DNA of 56,068 bases from positions 1 to 56,068 of the forward strand of contig NVUB02000160.1 in assembly GCA_002401775.2 (NCBI GenBank). Direction: 5' to 3'. The first letter of the stretch is position 1, and each line of letters opens with the position of its first letter. This document shows, piece after piece, positions 5,827-13,977 of this stretch. Source of the stretch: Ectothiorhodospiraceae bacterium. GTDB lineage: Bacteria; Pseudomonadota; Gammaproteobacteria; SZUA-152. The notes under the pieces were generated by a model. It made no database searches, was not told the DNA's origin, and worked only from the letters and a program-made list of their open reading frames with translations. The position numbers and the translations under genes are program-made.

Positions 5827-7428
5827 TTACTTACGGAAAATGGTAGACTCCTTAATCATGATTCTTAAATATGAAAATAAGCTTATAAAAGGGAGTATTG
5901 GCGAAAGAACCAGATAAATGTATATCTGTGTAAGTCGATTATCATCATATTGCTTCAGTGTTTTAAAAATGCGGCTATGTTGCTGTTCATCATTCAACCA
6001 AAACTGGCAACCATTCCACGGGGCAGTAATTGCCTGCCACCATCGACCTGGATTGGATATTAGCAGTTTCTTAAAATTAGGATAACAACCAATCAACTTT
6101 GCAAGTTGATTAGTATACATGAAATGATCAACTAACCCCGTAAGGCGCAATGATGTATAACGAAAATGATGATTCCAAAATTTCATGTCTTTGCTAATAA
6201 TTTCACTTCGCCGATTAAAAGTTGGAAGCTTACATTTAGCAGATATAACTTTTGAGACATATCGACTTTGTAATTCTGAAATGCCAGGTATGGAACCAAA
6301 AATTGGGCGTACAAAACCCACGAAAGCCAACGTTGGGTCCTGATTATAGAAAATATATTTGAACAATTCTTGCTGATTTACATTTGATGTAACTTTAGAC
6401 GCCTTTAAAAAAGGGAACGATGCTTTATAACCAGAACAAGTAATAATGTAGTCAAACGTAGCGGAAGTATTATCAGTAAAATGGACTACTCTACCATTGC
6501 AATAGCTAACATCACGCTTTGCTTTAACACTCCCAGAATTTACTGCTGAAAGGACATTTGCACTTTTATTGAAAAATGAACGATTATAGGGTGCAGTAGT
6601 CCTCCACTCTTTTTGACCATGTCCATTAAACCCTAATGAAATCCTAAGAAATTGACTTACAAAGGGCGAATACCTATGCGTTGGTGAAAGTAAAAGCCTT
6701 AGTCTAGATGAATGATGATCAACAATCTTGCGTTGTGAGCTAGGAAAAGGGTACCACCGATCAACAAACTTTGGGACAAACCACTGACCATTCGGAATAC
6801 AAAAATAAACTTTTGACGCAACTTTACTTAGCTCAAATGAGATATCACTAGCGCTTTCTCCCCCACCCCAAACCAGTACTTTTTTATCAGAAAAATTTGT
6901 TGACACCTCTTTTATGCCAGCACTATGAATAAGTTTACCATCGTAATTGCGGAAACGAAGGTTATCAGAAACGTCATTTGGATGCTGATGTACACCTGAA
7001 CTTACAATAACATTTTTAGCCCAATAATTTTGTCCTCCAGATGTTGTTACTTGCCAATAGTCATTTTCCTTTATAATGCTAGTTACTTTTTGGCTAAATA
7101 TAATGTTATCTATTACTGAGAAGTGCGATGCATAAGATTCCAGGTAAGAATAAATCTGTGAGTGAGAGGGAAAATCTGGATAGTTATCTGGCATAGGAAA
7201 ATCAGATATTTCTGTAATACACTTTGATGACGTTGTCTCGGTTGTTTTCATAACACCACCATATTGACAATCATCAGTATAGGCCCAAACACCACCAATT
7301 TTTTCTCTACCTTCAATCACTAAGGTTTGAAGATTTTCTCCAATACAATATTTAGCAGAAAGAAGGCCTGACCACCCTGCACCAACAACAATTACATCAA
7401 ACACTTCTTTTATTTTTTCCACTTGCAC
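5827..7428 (-). CDS. flavin-containing monooxygenase-like oxidoreductase
   Basis: This 533-residue protein carries an N-terminal FAD-binding motif (VVGAGWSG, 15-21) and a second dinucleotide motif (VWGGGESASD, about 187-195) for NADPH. Between them lies a relaxed version of the FMO signature (YDGKLIHSAGIKE, 162-174). This is the class B flavin monooxygenase plan, used to oxygenate soft nucleophiles or ketones. The C-terminus (about 500-525) is hydrophobic and probably anchors the protein to the membrane, implying a lipophilic substrate. It is the last gene of a three-gene minus-strand run with an alpha/beta hydrolase (27-base gap) and an NTF2-like protein, near a desaturase pseudogene. The substrate is unknown; fatty acid or sterol-like lipids are plausible. 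Confidence 0.75.
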   Translation of the reverse strand: MQVEKIKEVFDVIVVGAGWSGLLSAKYCIGENLQTLVIEGREKIGGVWAYTDDCQYGGVMKTTETTSSKCITEISDFPMPDNYPDFPSHSQIYSYLESYASHFSVIDNIIFSQKVTSIIKENDYWQVTTSGGQNYWAKNVIVSSGVHQHPNDVSDNLRFRNYDGKLIHSAGIKEVSTNFSDKKVLVWGGGESASDISFELSKVASKVYFCIPNGQWFVPKFVDRWYPFPSSQRKIVDHHSSRLRLLLSPTHRYSPFVSQFLRISLGFNGHGQKEWRTTAPYNRSFFNKSANVLSAVNSGSVKAKRDVSYCNGRVVHFTDNTSATFDYIITCSGYKASFPFLKASKVTSNVNQQELFKYIFYNQDPTLAFVGFVRPIFGSIPGISELQSRYVSKVISAKCKLPTFNRRSEIISKDMKFWNHHFRYTSLRLTGLVDHFMYTNQLAKLIGCYPNFKKLLISNPGRWWQAITAPWNGCQFWLNDEQQHSRIFKTLKQYDDNRLTQIYIYLVLSPILPFISLFSYLRIMIKESTIFRK

Positions 7429-7455
7429 TCCTCCTTTTTAGTCACGAAGATATTT

Positions 7456-8358
7456 TTAATGATTTGACATAAATATTTTAATTTTATCTATAACCAAGTC
7501 ACTACACATCAACTTTGTGTGTCCTAATTTTGATGTAATGAACAATTCTCCATTATCAACTCTTTCGGCTGCTTGCATTGAATCTGATAGTGGTACCCAT
7601 GTATCATTTTCATCATGTACCAAAAGATTCATAATGCCTCTTCCTTTTAAGAAGCCTGTAATGGTTAAATCATTAATCGGTTGGTAAGTAATAGCTTCTA
7701 CACGCTCAACAATATGTGCATTATGTTTTGAGGTAAGGTCAAGTTTCTTTGAAAATTGTTTAATGGTTGCCATCATATCTTTAGGCGCACTGATTAATAC
7801 CAGCTTTTTTATCGTATTGAACTGCCCTCGGTTTATATTTTTTGAGATCCAGTTAGTTATTACAATGCCGCCAAAAGAATGAGAAATGGCGGCATTGAAA
7901 GCTCCTAACTGTGTAATAACAATATCAAGACTATCAACCATTTTAGGTAAGTCCGTTTGACGACCTGGCGATTTACCATGTGCCGGTTGGTCAAATGAGA
8001 TGACATCATAACCCAGTTCGCGTAGCGGATTAATCAGGCAAGCCATACTAAGTGCATATGCTCCCCAGCCATGAACGAGAAGAATCTTACCTTTGCAGCT
8101 TTTGCCTTTGCATGACCATGAATAAGTCCTTACAAAACTAGACCCAAAACTCAAATCCAAAACTTTTGCCTGACTAAAAAGTTTTTCTCTCAAAATATTT
8201 TTACGTACAGGCCCCTTGAAAGGCGTAGAAAACAAATGCCATACCAAACGCTTACTCAATGTTGGCGTAATGAACGCCCCAACTTTTAGAATTATTGATA
8301 TGAGCTTGGTGATAAACCCAGAAAACTGAATAGATAATGTATGAAATAGTTTATGCAT
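7456..8358 (-). CDS. alpha/beta hydrolase
   Basis: A 300-residue alpha/beta-hydrolase fold enzyme. The oxyanion-hole HGWGA is at 96-100, the nucleophile Ser161 lies in a SHSFGG elbow (the first Gly of GxSxG is replaced by Ser), and the acid and base are likely in HDENDTWVP and LGHTKLM near the end. The first 35 residues are hydrophobic and may associate with the membrane. It lies between the NTF2-like gene (7-base gap) and the FMO gene, so a shared pathway is likely: ester or lactone hydrolysis following oxygenation would be chemically sensible. That pairing is inference. Confidence 0.78.
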   Translation of the reverse strand: MHKLFHTLSIQFSGFITKLISIILKVGAFITPTLSKRLVWHLFSTPFKGPVRKNILREKLFSQAKVLDLSFGSSFVRTYSWSCKGKSCKGKILLVHGWGAYALSMACLINPLRELGYDVISFDQPAHGKSPGRQTDLPKMVDSLDIVITQLGAFNAAISHSFGGIVITNWISKNINRGQFNTIKKLVLISAPKDMMATIKQFSKKLDLTSKHNAHIVERVEAITYQPINDLTITGFLKGRGIMNLLVHDENDTWVPLSDSMQAAERVDNGELFITSKLGHTKLMCSDLVIDKIKIFMSNH

Positions 8359-8365
8359 GATATAT

Positions 8366-8854
8366 TTAGAGTGTTACTTTGTGTCGGAGGTGCCAAAAAA
8401 TCTTACCGTACAAAAAGGGACGAAACCAAATCGAGCGAGTCGCCCAGCCAAAAATAAATTCATAATTTTTCCAGCAAGTACACACCCTTACGACTTTATC
8501 GTCCGCCACCCAGTGATAAAAAATAACGGGGCTAGAATATACTTTTTGCCCATTTTTTATGCAGCAGAATATCGCCTTAATTTTAACTCGATCATCATTG
8601 GTAGTCATAGCAAGCGGCTCTAAACTCAAGCCTTCACTGCAGCAACTTTTGCTCGCAGCAAGCCAATTGAACCAAAATTGAATACCATGAAAAGTCCGAC
8701 CAGATATGGTAATTTTCACATTTTCCGAAATTAGCTCATTAGCAATACCAAGGGGCAGCTTGCTGGAAACGACTTGCAGAATTTTTGATGGTACAAGCTG
8801 CTTAGAGTCTCTTGGCCCTAACCACGATCGAAACGACTTTATATTTCTTATCAT
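8366..8854 (-). CDS. NTF2-like/SnoaL-type small protein
   Basis: This 162-residue protein has no signal peptide. The pattern after residue 45 (VKITISGRTFHGIQFWFNWL, then alternating strands ending ADDKVVRVCTCWKNYEF) suggests an NTF2-like cone fold as in SnoaL-type isomerases and ligand-binding proteins. No catalytic residues can be assigned by eye. It heads a tight run with the hydrolase (7 bases) and FMO. In other Proteobacteria similar small proteins occur in oxidative lipid-modification clusters, which fits here. It could equally be an unrelated hypothetical. Confidence 0.45.
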   Translation of the reverse strand: MIRNIKSFRSWLGPRDSKQLVPSKILQVVSSKLPLGIANELISENVKITISGRTFHGIQFWFNWLAASKSCCSEGLSLEPLAMTTNDDRVKIKAIFCCIKNGQKVYSSPVIFYHWVADDKVVRVCTCWKNYEFIFGWATRSIWFRPFLYGKIFWHLRHKVTL

Positions 8855-9228
8855 TGCTTAAGCCCCGAAAACTTGACCCTCTGAGAGTTCAATTGCCCAC
8901 AGCTTGCTGCGAACGAGCAACAAATCAATGCGGAGCGAGTGGATTCCTCTAAATACTTCACCCCTTGGGGCGGAGATGTTTATTTTAGAACATAACTATC
9001 TTTAATAGGCAACAAGAGATTCTTCCCCGCATAAAATTGTTGAATAACACAAATATAAATTAAGGCGCCCCACTCTCACAATCTTGTCCGATTGAGTAGA
9101 GCATATTTTATGCTGTCACATTAACTTTTGCGGATATTGTTAACCCGCCAGTGAAATCTAATTTTTTCTTATAGCAATTTATCACTTACGGCAAAACCAC
9201 TAAAGCCACAGAAAATAATGTAATTTTT
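8855..9228. other. gene-free stretch
   Basis: AT-rich DNA between the NTF2-like gene and the desaturase remnant. It should contain the promoter for the three minus-strand genes, but no convincing -35/-10 pair stands out. A CACCCC/GGGGCG hairpin is present near 8960. No coding frame was seen. Confidence 0.35.
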
Positions 9229-10104
9229 TTATTTTCCAATATCACTTTTTTCATATGTTTTTATATTCCATATAATACCCATTACCCCTAGAAACTTTAA
9301 TAACAAATACCCAATGTCAATCTCATAACGAGAAATACCCATGTTGGCAGAGTATGGGAATTTATGGTGATTATTATGCCAGCCTTCACCAAGCATTAGC
9401 AGCGCTATCAATAAATTATTTTTACTGTTATCCGAGGTTTCGTACCTTCGATACCCCCATAGATGGCAAACAGAGTTAATAGCATAAGTTGCGTGTAAAC
9501 ATACTGCCATAGGAACAAGATAGCCCCAAGTTACAAATTGCCCACCAGATATAGTGGTGGTTGAATCAGTTCCTAACCACTCACCCAATATAAAGATAAC
9601 TATTATTGTTATTATGGCTGGTAGAATATAAAACCTATTGATCCAAATTAATTCAGGATAACGCATAAGATCTTTAACTAATTTTGGATCATAGTCAAAA
9701 CAGTTCCAGACCCACCCCATATGCGCACGATATAAACCATGCGCAACTGGAGAGTGGCAATCTTTCACCGTATCGGTACTACGATGATGATTACGATGAT
9801 GAGACACCCACCAAAGCAGGCCTCTTTGCATCGTCATAGATGCAAGCAAGGCTAAGAGAAATTAGAAAACACGTGATGTTTGAAATGAGCGATGAGAAAA
9901 GTAGCGGTGATATCCTACAGTCACACCAAAGGCAAAAGTCAGATACATCCCCATAAACAAAAGAACAGATGCAGTACTAACGCCATATACCAAGACACCA
10001 AATATTGGAAGAATGCAAAATTGCTGAAGACTCCCCAATAGCTGGGTAATTTTGTTTGCTAATAACAAATCAACTTCATCCCTTCTATCTGTACAATACT
10101 TCAT
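9229..10104 (-). pseudogene. delta-9 acyl desaturase interrupted by one stop codon
   Basis: Two same-frame segments (10104-9862 and 9849-9229) make up a membrane fatty-acyl desaturase of about 290 codons. All three histidine boxes of the di-iron centre are present: HRYFSH near codon 68, HHRNHH near 102 and WHNNHH near 240. Hydrophobic membrane segments lie between them. A TAA at 9862-9864 interrupts SRVF/FLLALLAS at a position where relatives usually have glutamine (RxFQF), so a CAA to TAA change is the simplest explanation. The C-terminal part lacks the first box and cannot function alone. The enzyme would desaturate stearoyl or palmitoyl groups. It lies upstream of the FMO cluster on the same strand, next to an insertion sequence. 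Confidence 0.8.
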
Positions 10105-10245
10105 CCATTAACCTGTACAACAAGTTCAGACCTGCTAATTATAGAAAAACTAACATTGATTTAAGTTTGGTAATGTATACAGTTTGACGAAGTAATAGAG
10201 TAGGCTGTAAAAGATATGAAAGTCAACTCTTAGCCTTGTCCAATA

Positions 10246-11438
10246 CAGGGCAATCGGGCTTAAAAGGTCTTGAAACCAGAATTTAGATAAGGTATTAGAG
10301 TTATCCCTTTGAATGGTATCAGATGACAAAGCCACCGACAGCCTCAATACTCCATCACTTTTCAAACATAAAAGACCCACGCATCAACCGGCAAAAGAAG
10401 CATGAACTGCCGGATATTTTTTTTATCACCCTAAGTGCGGTTATTTGTGGGGCGGACAACTGGGTGGCTGTTGAGGAGTTCGGTAAAGCCAAAGAAGATT
10501 GGTTTACCGAACAGCTTGGGTTAACCCACGGCATTCCTTCCCATGATACTTTGGGTGATGTTTTTGCAGTGATTGATACTGAGCAATTTAGCAAATGTTT
10601 CTCCCGTTGGGTTGCGGATTTAGCTCAGCTAACAAAAGGCGAAGTCATTGCCATTGATGGCAAGTGTTTAAGACGCAGTATCGATAAGGCCTCAAAAAAG
10701 GCTGCGATTCATAGGGTCACAACAGCCTGGTATTGGGACAGGTGAAAGTAGATGACAAATCCAACGAGATCACGGCGATCCCGAAGCTGCTCTCCCGATT
10801 AGATATTGCGGGTGCTGTGGTCACGATTGATGCAATGGGGTGTCAGAAAAAAATCGCACAGCAGATCATCCATCAAGAGGGTGACTACGTGTTGAGTTTG
10901 AAAGGGAATCAAGGCAGTTTGCACGACGATGTGACCACTTATTTCACCTCCAGTCTATCGCCAGAGCCTGCGCTGCAAACGGTCGATGGCGGACATGGTC
11001 GCATTGAAACGCGCACAATACGTGCAACCGACGACATTGCGTGGCTTAAAGCACGCCACACCTGGCCAGGGTTACAGAGCACTATTGCGGTCACTGCCAA
11101 AAGGGAGTTGGGCGCTAAAGTCAGCGAAGAGACACGCTATTTTCTCAGCAGTCTCAGTGCAGATGACCCCGGCAAACTCGGACACGCGGTTCGAGCGCAC
11201 TGGGCCATTGAGAACAACTTGCATTGGGTGCTTGATGTTGCTTTTGATGAAGACAGCAACAGAGCGCGCAAAGGCCATAGTGCCGCGAATCTTGCGGTGA
11301 TCAGGCACATCGCACTGAACTTGATAAAAAGAGAGAAAACCTCAAAGGTTGGTGTAAAAACAAAACGTTTAAAGGCGGGCTGGGATAATGCCTACTTGCT
11401 CAGAGTGATCGCCATGTAATTTAAGCCCGATTGCCCTG
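10246..11438 (+). mobile_element. ISAs1-family insertion sequence
   Basis: The element is bounded by perfect 19-bp terminal inverted repeats, CAGGGCAATCGGGCTTAAA at 10246-10264 and its reverse complement at 11420-11438, for a total of 1193 bp. It carries one transposase frame of ISAs1 type, now defective. The flanking bases (GTCCAATA left, GGTGTGTG right) do not form the target duplication expected for the family, so one side was probably altered by deletion or recombination. The right end abuts a RAYT fragment. Confidence 0.85.
10323..11419 (+). pseudogene. ISAs1-family DDE transposase, frameshifted
   Basis: Two overlapping frames (10323-10745 and 10733-11419) together cover an ISAs1 transposase. 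The acidic triad is retained: Asp in IAIDGKCLRRS, Asp in VVTIDAMGCQ and Glu in AIENNLHWVLDVAF. The junction reads RVTTAW in the first frame and LVLGQVKV in the second, without the usual intervening segment (A-x-E-N-R or similar). A short out-of-frame deletion near 10730-10735, probably between TGG-containing repeats, is therefore the cause. The first frame stops at 10745. The element is likely immobile unless helped in trans. Confidence 0.82.
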
Positions 11439-11496
11439 GGTGTGTGGCCTTTTGGGCTTTTTTCAGGCGTTTTTGAATGCTGGTATGGGTCGTGTA
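11439..11496 (-). pseudogene. RAYT transposase fragment at IS right end
   Basis: On the minus strand this short segment encodes THTSIQKRLKKAQKATH, matching the TSIQKRLSKVQKA stretch of the copy at 76-723. It is cut by the IS terminal repeat on one side and loses similarity past about 11496 on the other. It is either a remnant of the IS target gene or a co-mobilised scrap. Confidence 0.6.
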
Positions 11497-11552
11497 CCAG
11501 TAGTAGGCCTGACTCAGCAACTTCAGGAAAATTTTACAATATTAATGAGGGA

Positions 11553-12026
11553 TTACTTTGCCATGAGTTCAGGAACAACCATGGGCTTTCCTTCAGCATC
11601 GACTGCAACAAATATTAGCGTCGCTTCAGTAACTTTCATCACTTCGGTGTCCTGGCGATTTCGCTCCGCATAAACTTCTACCATTACGGTGATTGATGTT
11701 GTTCCAACCTTGGTGACTCTCCCATAACAACTGACAAGATCACCCACAAATACGGGCTTTTTGAACAAAAAGGAATCTACTGCGACGGTCACTGTACGAC
11801 TGCGCGCTCGGCGGTGGGCGACAATGGATGCTGCGATATCTACTTGGGACATGATCCAGCCGCCGAAAATATCTCCCGAAGGATTGGTGTCAGCGGGCAT
11901 GGCCAACACACGAATTGTCGGCTCCCCTGAAGGCAGGGTAGGCGTTGAAACTGAGGTCGATGTTGATGACGATGATGATGCTGATGCTGATGCTGATATT
12001 GAAGGTAAGCCGGAAGAAGACACCAT
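11553..12026 (-). CDS. YciA-like acyl-CoA thioesterase
   Basis: This hot-dog-fold acyl-CoA thioesterase resembles E. coli YciA: LAMPADTNPSGDIFGGWIMSQVD carries the catalytic Asp region, followed by VAVDSFLFKKPVFVGDLV and a TEATLIFVAVDAEGKP strand. Length is 157, against about 132 for YciA. The extra 25 N-terminal residues are a Ser/Ala/Thr low-complexity run encoded by iterated GAT-GCT trinucleotides. The ATG lies one base after the fadD stop (TAACATG), so the two are co-translated. It would release free fatty acid and CoA, acting as a relief valve for beta-oxidation. A start closer to PTLPSGEPTIRV cannot be excluded. Confidence 0.8.
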   Translation of the reverse strand: MVSSSGLPSISASASASSSSSTSTSVSTPTLPSGEPTIRVLAMPADTNPSGDIFGGWIMSQVDIAASIVAHRRARSRTVTVAVDSFLFKKPVFVGDLVSCYGRVTKVGTTSITVMVEVYAERNRQDTEVMKVTEATLIFVAVDAEGKPMVVPELMAK

Positions 12027-12027
12027 G

Positions 12028-13815
12028 TTAGTGACCCTCGTACATTTTTTCTATCGTGGCCTGGCTCTGTCCAATAATAACGTTACGACGCAACTTCATG
12101 GTCGTTGTCATACTGCCGTCTTCGATGCTCCACAGCTCTGTCAAAATACTGATGGCTCGCACTTTTGCATAACCGGGAAAGTCTTTTAATTGATGGGAGA
12201 CACGATCGAGAACCCAGCACTGCACTGCTTTTTCGTCCGTTACACTTTCATTTTTAATATCAAAGCCTTGCTGTTCTGCAGCAGTTTTCCAGGCCTCTGA
12301 TTCCAAAACGACGATCAGCGATAGATACGGTTTTCCTTCACCAATTACCAAGGCTTGTTCAATTAACGGGTCTAGGCATATAGCAAGTTCCATGTCCGCC
12401 GGAGGAATTTTCTCACCATTGGATAACACGATAATTTCTTTTAGACGCCCGGTAATGTATATATGATTATTTTCAACCCGAACTTTGTCTCCCGTATGTA
12501 ACCAGCCCTCTTTATCGATCATCGCCGCTGTTGCTTCTGAATTATGCCAATACCCCATCATTACTGACGGGCTTCGCGACAACAGTTCATCGTTTTCCCC
12601 CACTTTAATTTCGACACCGGGCAAGGGCACTCCTACACTGACCGGGTCATTATCGTTTTCCGGGTTGCCGCTAATAACAGGGCCTGTTTCAGTTAACCCG
12701 TAGCCTTGGATAAGGTTTAGCCCCAATCCAATAAATAATTTTGCGACTTCTGGTGATAATGGGGCACCGCCACAGATAGCCAGACGTAATCGCCCGCCGA
12801 GTTTGGCCATGACTTTGTCGGCCACCAATTTTTTTAATACTGTCCAACGAAAACTACTGCCACCTCCTTCATTAAACCGCTGCCAACCCACTTCCACTGC
12901 ATTTTCAAACAGTCCTTTGGCAAAAGGCGATTTTTCGGCTACCTGTGCTTGTATTTTATTGTAAACCCGCTCGTAGATCCGTGGTACTGAAATGAGGATC
13001 GTGGGGCGCTGGCTCACCAGGTCCTCCGCCAATTTTTCCACGGAACGTGCGAAAGCAACCTGACAGCCGGTCATCATTGGAATGTAATAACCCAGGGTAC
13101 GCTCAAACATATGTGACAGTGGCAGAAATGATAACATTCTGTCTTCACCATAAATCGGAAACACCTCTACGGCGGCAAAGGTATTAAATAAAATATTTCG
13201 ATGGCTCAACATAACACCCTTCGGACGTCCGGTTGTCCCCGAGGTATACACCAGCGTTGCCAATGCATCGATATCCACTTTAGGAAGAGATACAGGCGGC
13301 TGGTCTAACATTTGCCATTCTTCTAACGAGATTAGCCTGGCAAAGCTGGTTGTTTGTTTGCAGGACGTTACGGAAACGACCCGTAGCAAGCCTTGTAACT
13401 GGGCGCTAATCGGTGCCAGCTGTTTAAGGTCTTCGTCGCCTTCAATTAATAATAATTTTACGCCCGCATCTTGCAGTACATAAGCCACATTTTCTGCACG
13501 ATCATTGGTATATAGAGGCACCAATACTAATCCCAGCCCCAGAGCGGCTTGCTCAAAAAAGCACCATTGAGGGGAGTTGCGCAATAAAACGGCAACCCGG
13601 TCACCGACCTCCAACCCTTCTTTATGCAGGGCTTGCTGAATCGCCACCACCTGTCGTGCCGATTCCTGCCAGGTTACTTCACTCCAGTTTGACGCGCTGG
13701 CATCATAGTATCGATAAGCGACTGAAGAAGGGGTTCGCTTTACACGTTCTTGAAACAGTCCATGTAAACTTCCGGCAACGTCAATCGGTATTACATCAAG
13801 CGTCCCTTTTGCCAT
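12028..13815 (-). CDS. long-chain acyl-CoA synthetase
   Basis: A 595-residue AMP-forming acyl-CoA ligase of the FAA1/FadD15 type. Visible motifs are TLVYTSGTTGRPKGVML (P-loop, about 187-203), ICGGAPLSPE, QGYGLTETGP (ATP binding), GWLHTGD and GRLKEIIVLSNGEKI, with adenylation and C-terminal subdomains complete. It activates fatty acids to acyl-CoA at the cytoplasmic side of the membrane before beta-oxidation. It is followed by the thioesterase gene with a 1-base gap and preceded by fadJ after a 162-base gap containing a strong hairpin. It is not the classical E. coli FadD subfamily, so no symbol is given. Confidence 0.88.
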   Translation of the reverse strand: MAKGTLDVIPIDVAGSLHGLFQERVKRTPSSVAYRYYDASASNWSEVTWQESARQVVAIQQALHKEGLEVGDRVAVLLRNSPQWCFFEQAALGLGLVLVPLYTNDRAENVAYVLQDAGVKLLLIEGDEDLKQLAPISAQLQGLLRVVSVTSCKQTTSFARLISLEEWQMLDQPPVSLPKVDIDALATLVYTSGTTGRPKGVMLSHRNILFNTFAAVEVFPIYGEDRMLSFLPLSHMFERTLGYYIPMMTGCQVAFARSVEKLAEDLVSQRPTILISVPRIYERVYNKIQAQVAEKSPFAKGLFENAVEVGWQRFNEGGGSSFRWTVLKKLVADKVMAKLGGRLRLAICGGAPLSPEVAKLFIGLGLNLIQGYGLTETGPVISGNPENDNDPVSVGVPLPGVEIKVGENDELLSRSPSVMMGYWHNSEATAAMIDKEGWLHTGDKVRVENNHIYITGRLKEIIVLSNGEKIPPADMELAICLDPLIEQALVIGEGKPYLSLIVVLESEAWKTAAEQQGFDIKNESVTDEKAVQCWVLDRVSHQLKDFPGYAKVRAISILTELWSIEDGSMTTTMKLRRNVIIGQSQATIEKMYEGH

Positions 13816-13866
13816 TATTTTTCTTCCTTACACGTTTATTTAAATGATTTATTGAACAGTTTCATT

Positions 13867-13891
13867 GGGTTAAAACTATTTGTTTTAACCC
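13867..13891. promoter_or_regulatory. perfect palindrome upstream of the acyl-CoA synthetase
   Basis: GGGTTAAAAC (13867-13876) and GTTTTAACCC (13882-13891) form a perfect 10-bp inverted repeat with a 5-base loop, 52 bp before the synthetase ATG. It contains an AAAC-N5-GTTT core reminiscent of, but one base longer than, the PsrA spacing (N2-4). It may be an operator for a fatty-acid regulator or a hairpin ending the fadJ transcript; there is no T-run. Confidence 0.4.
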
Positions 13892-13977
13892 TTGGGTCAA
13901 CCCATTGTCAGTCGATAATTTCTGAGCCCGCTCTATTTCAGACTCATTCATTACTGGAGCGCCTCTGATGAATAGCA

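Noticed and set aside
8855-9228. CACCCC/GGGGCG hairpin as a terminator
   Set aside because: The stem is short, has no T-tract and lies upstream rather than downstream of the gene run.
76-10104. Stop-codon reassignment as an explanation for the three interrupted genes
   Set aside because: Intact genes throughout the window terminate at TAA and TAG with tightly spaced neighbours, so both are real stops.
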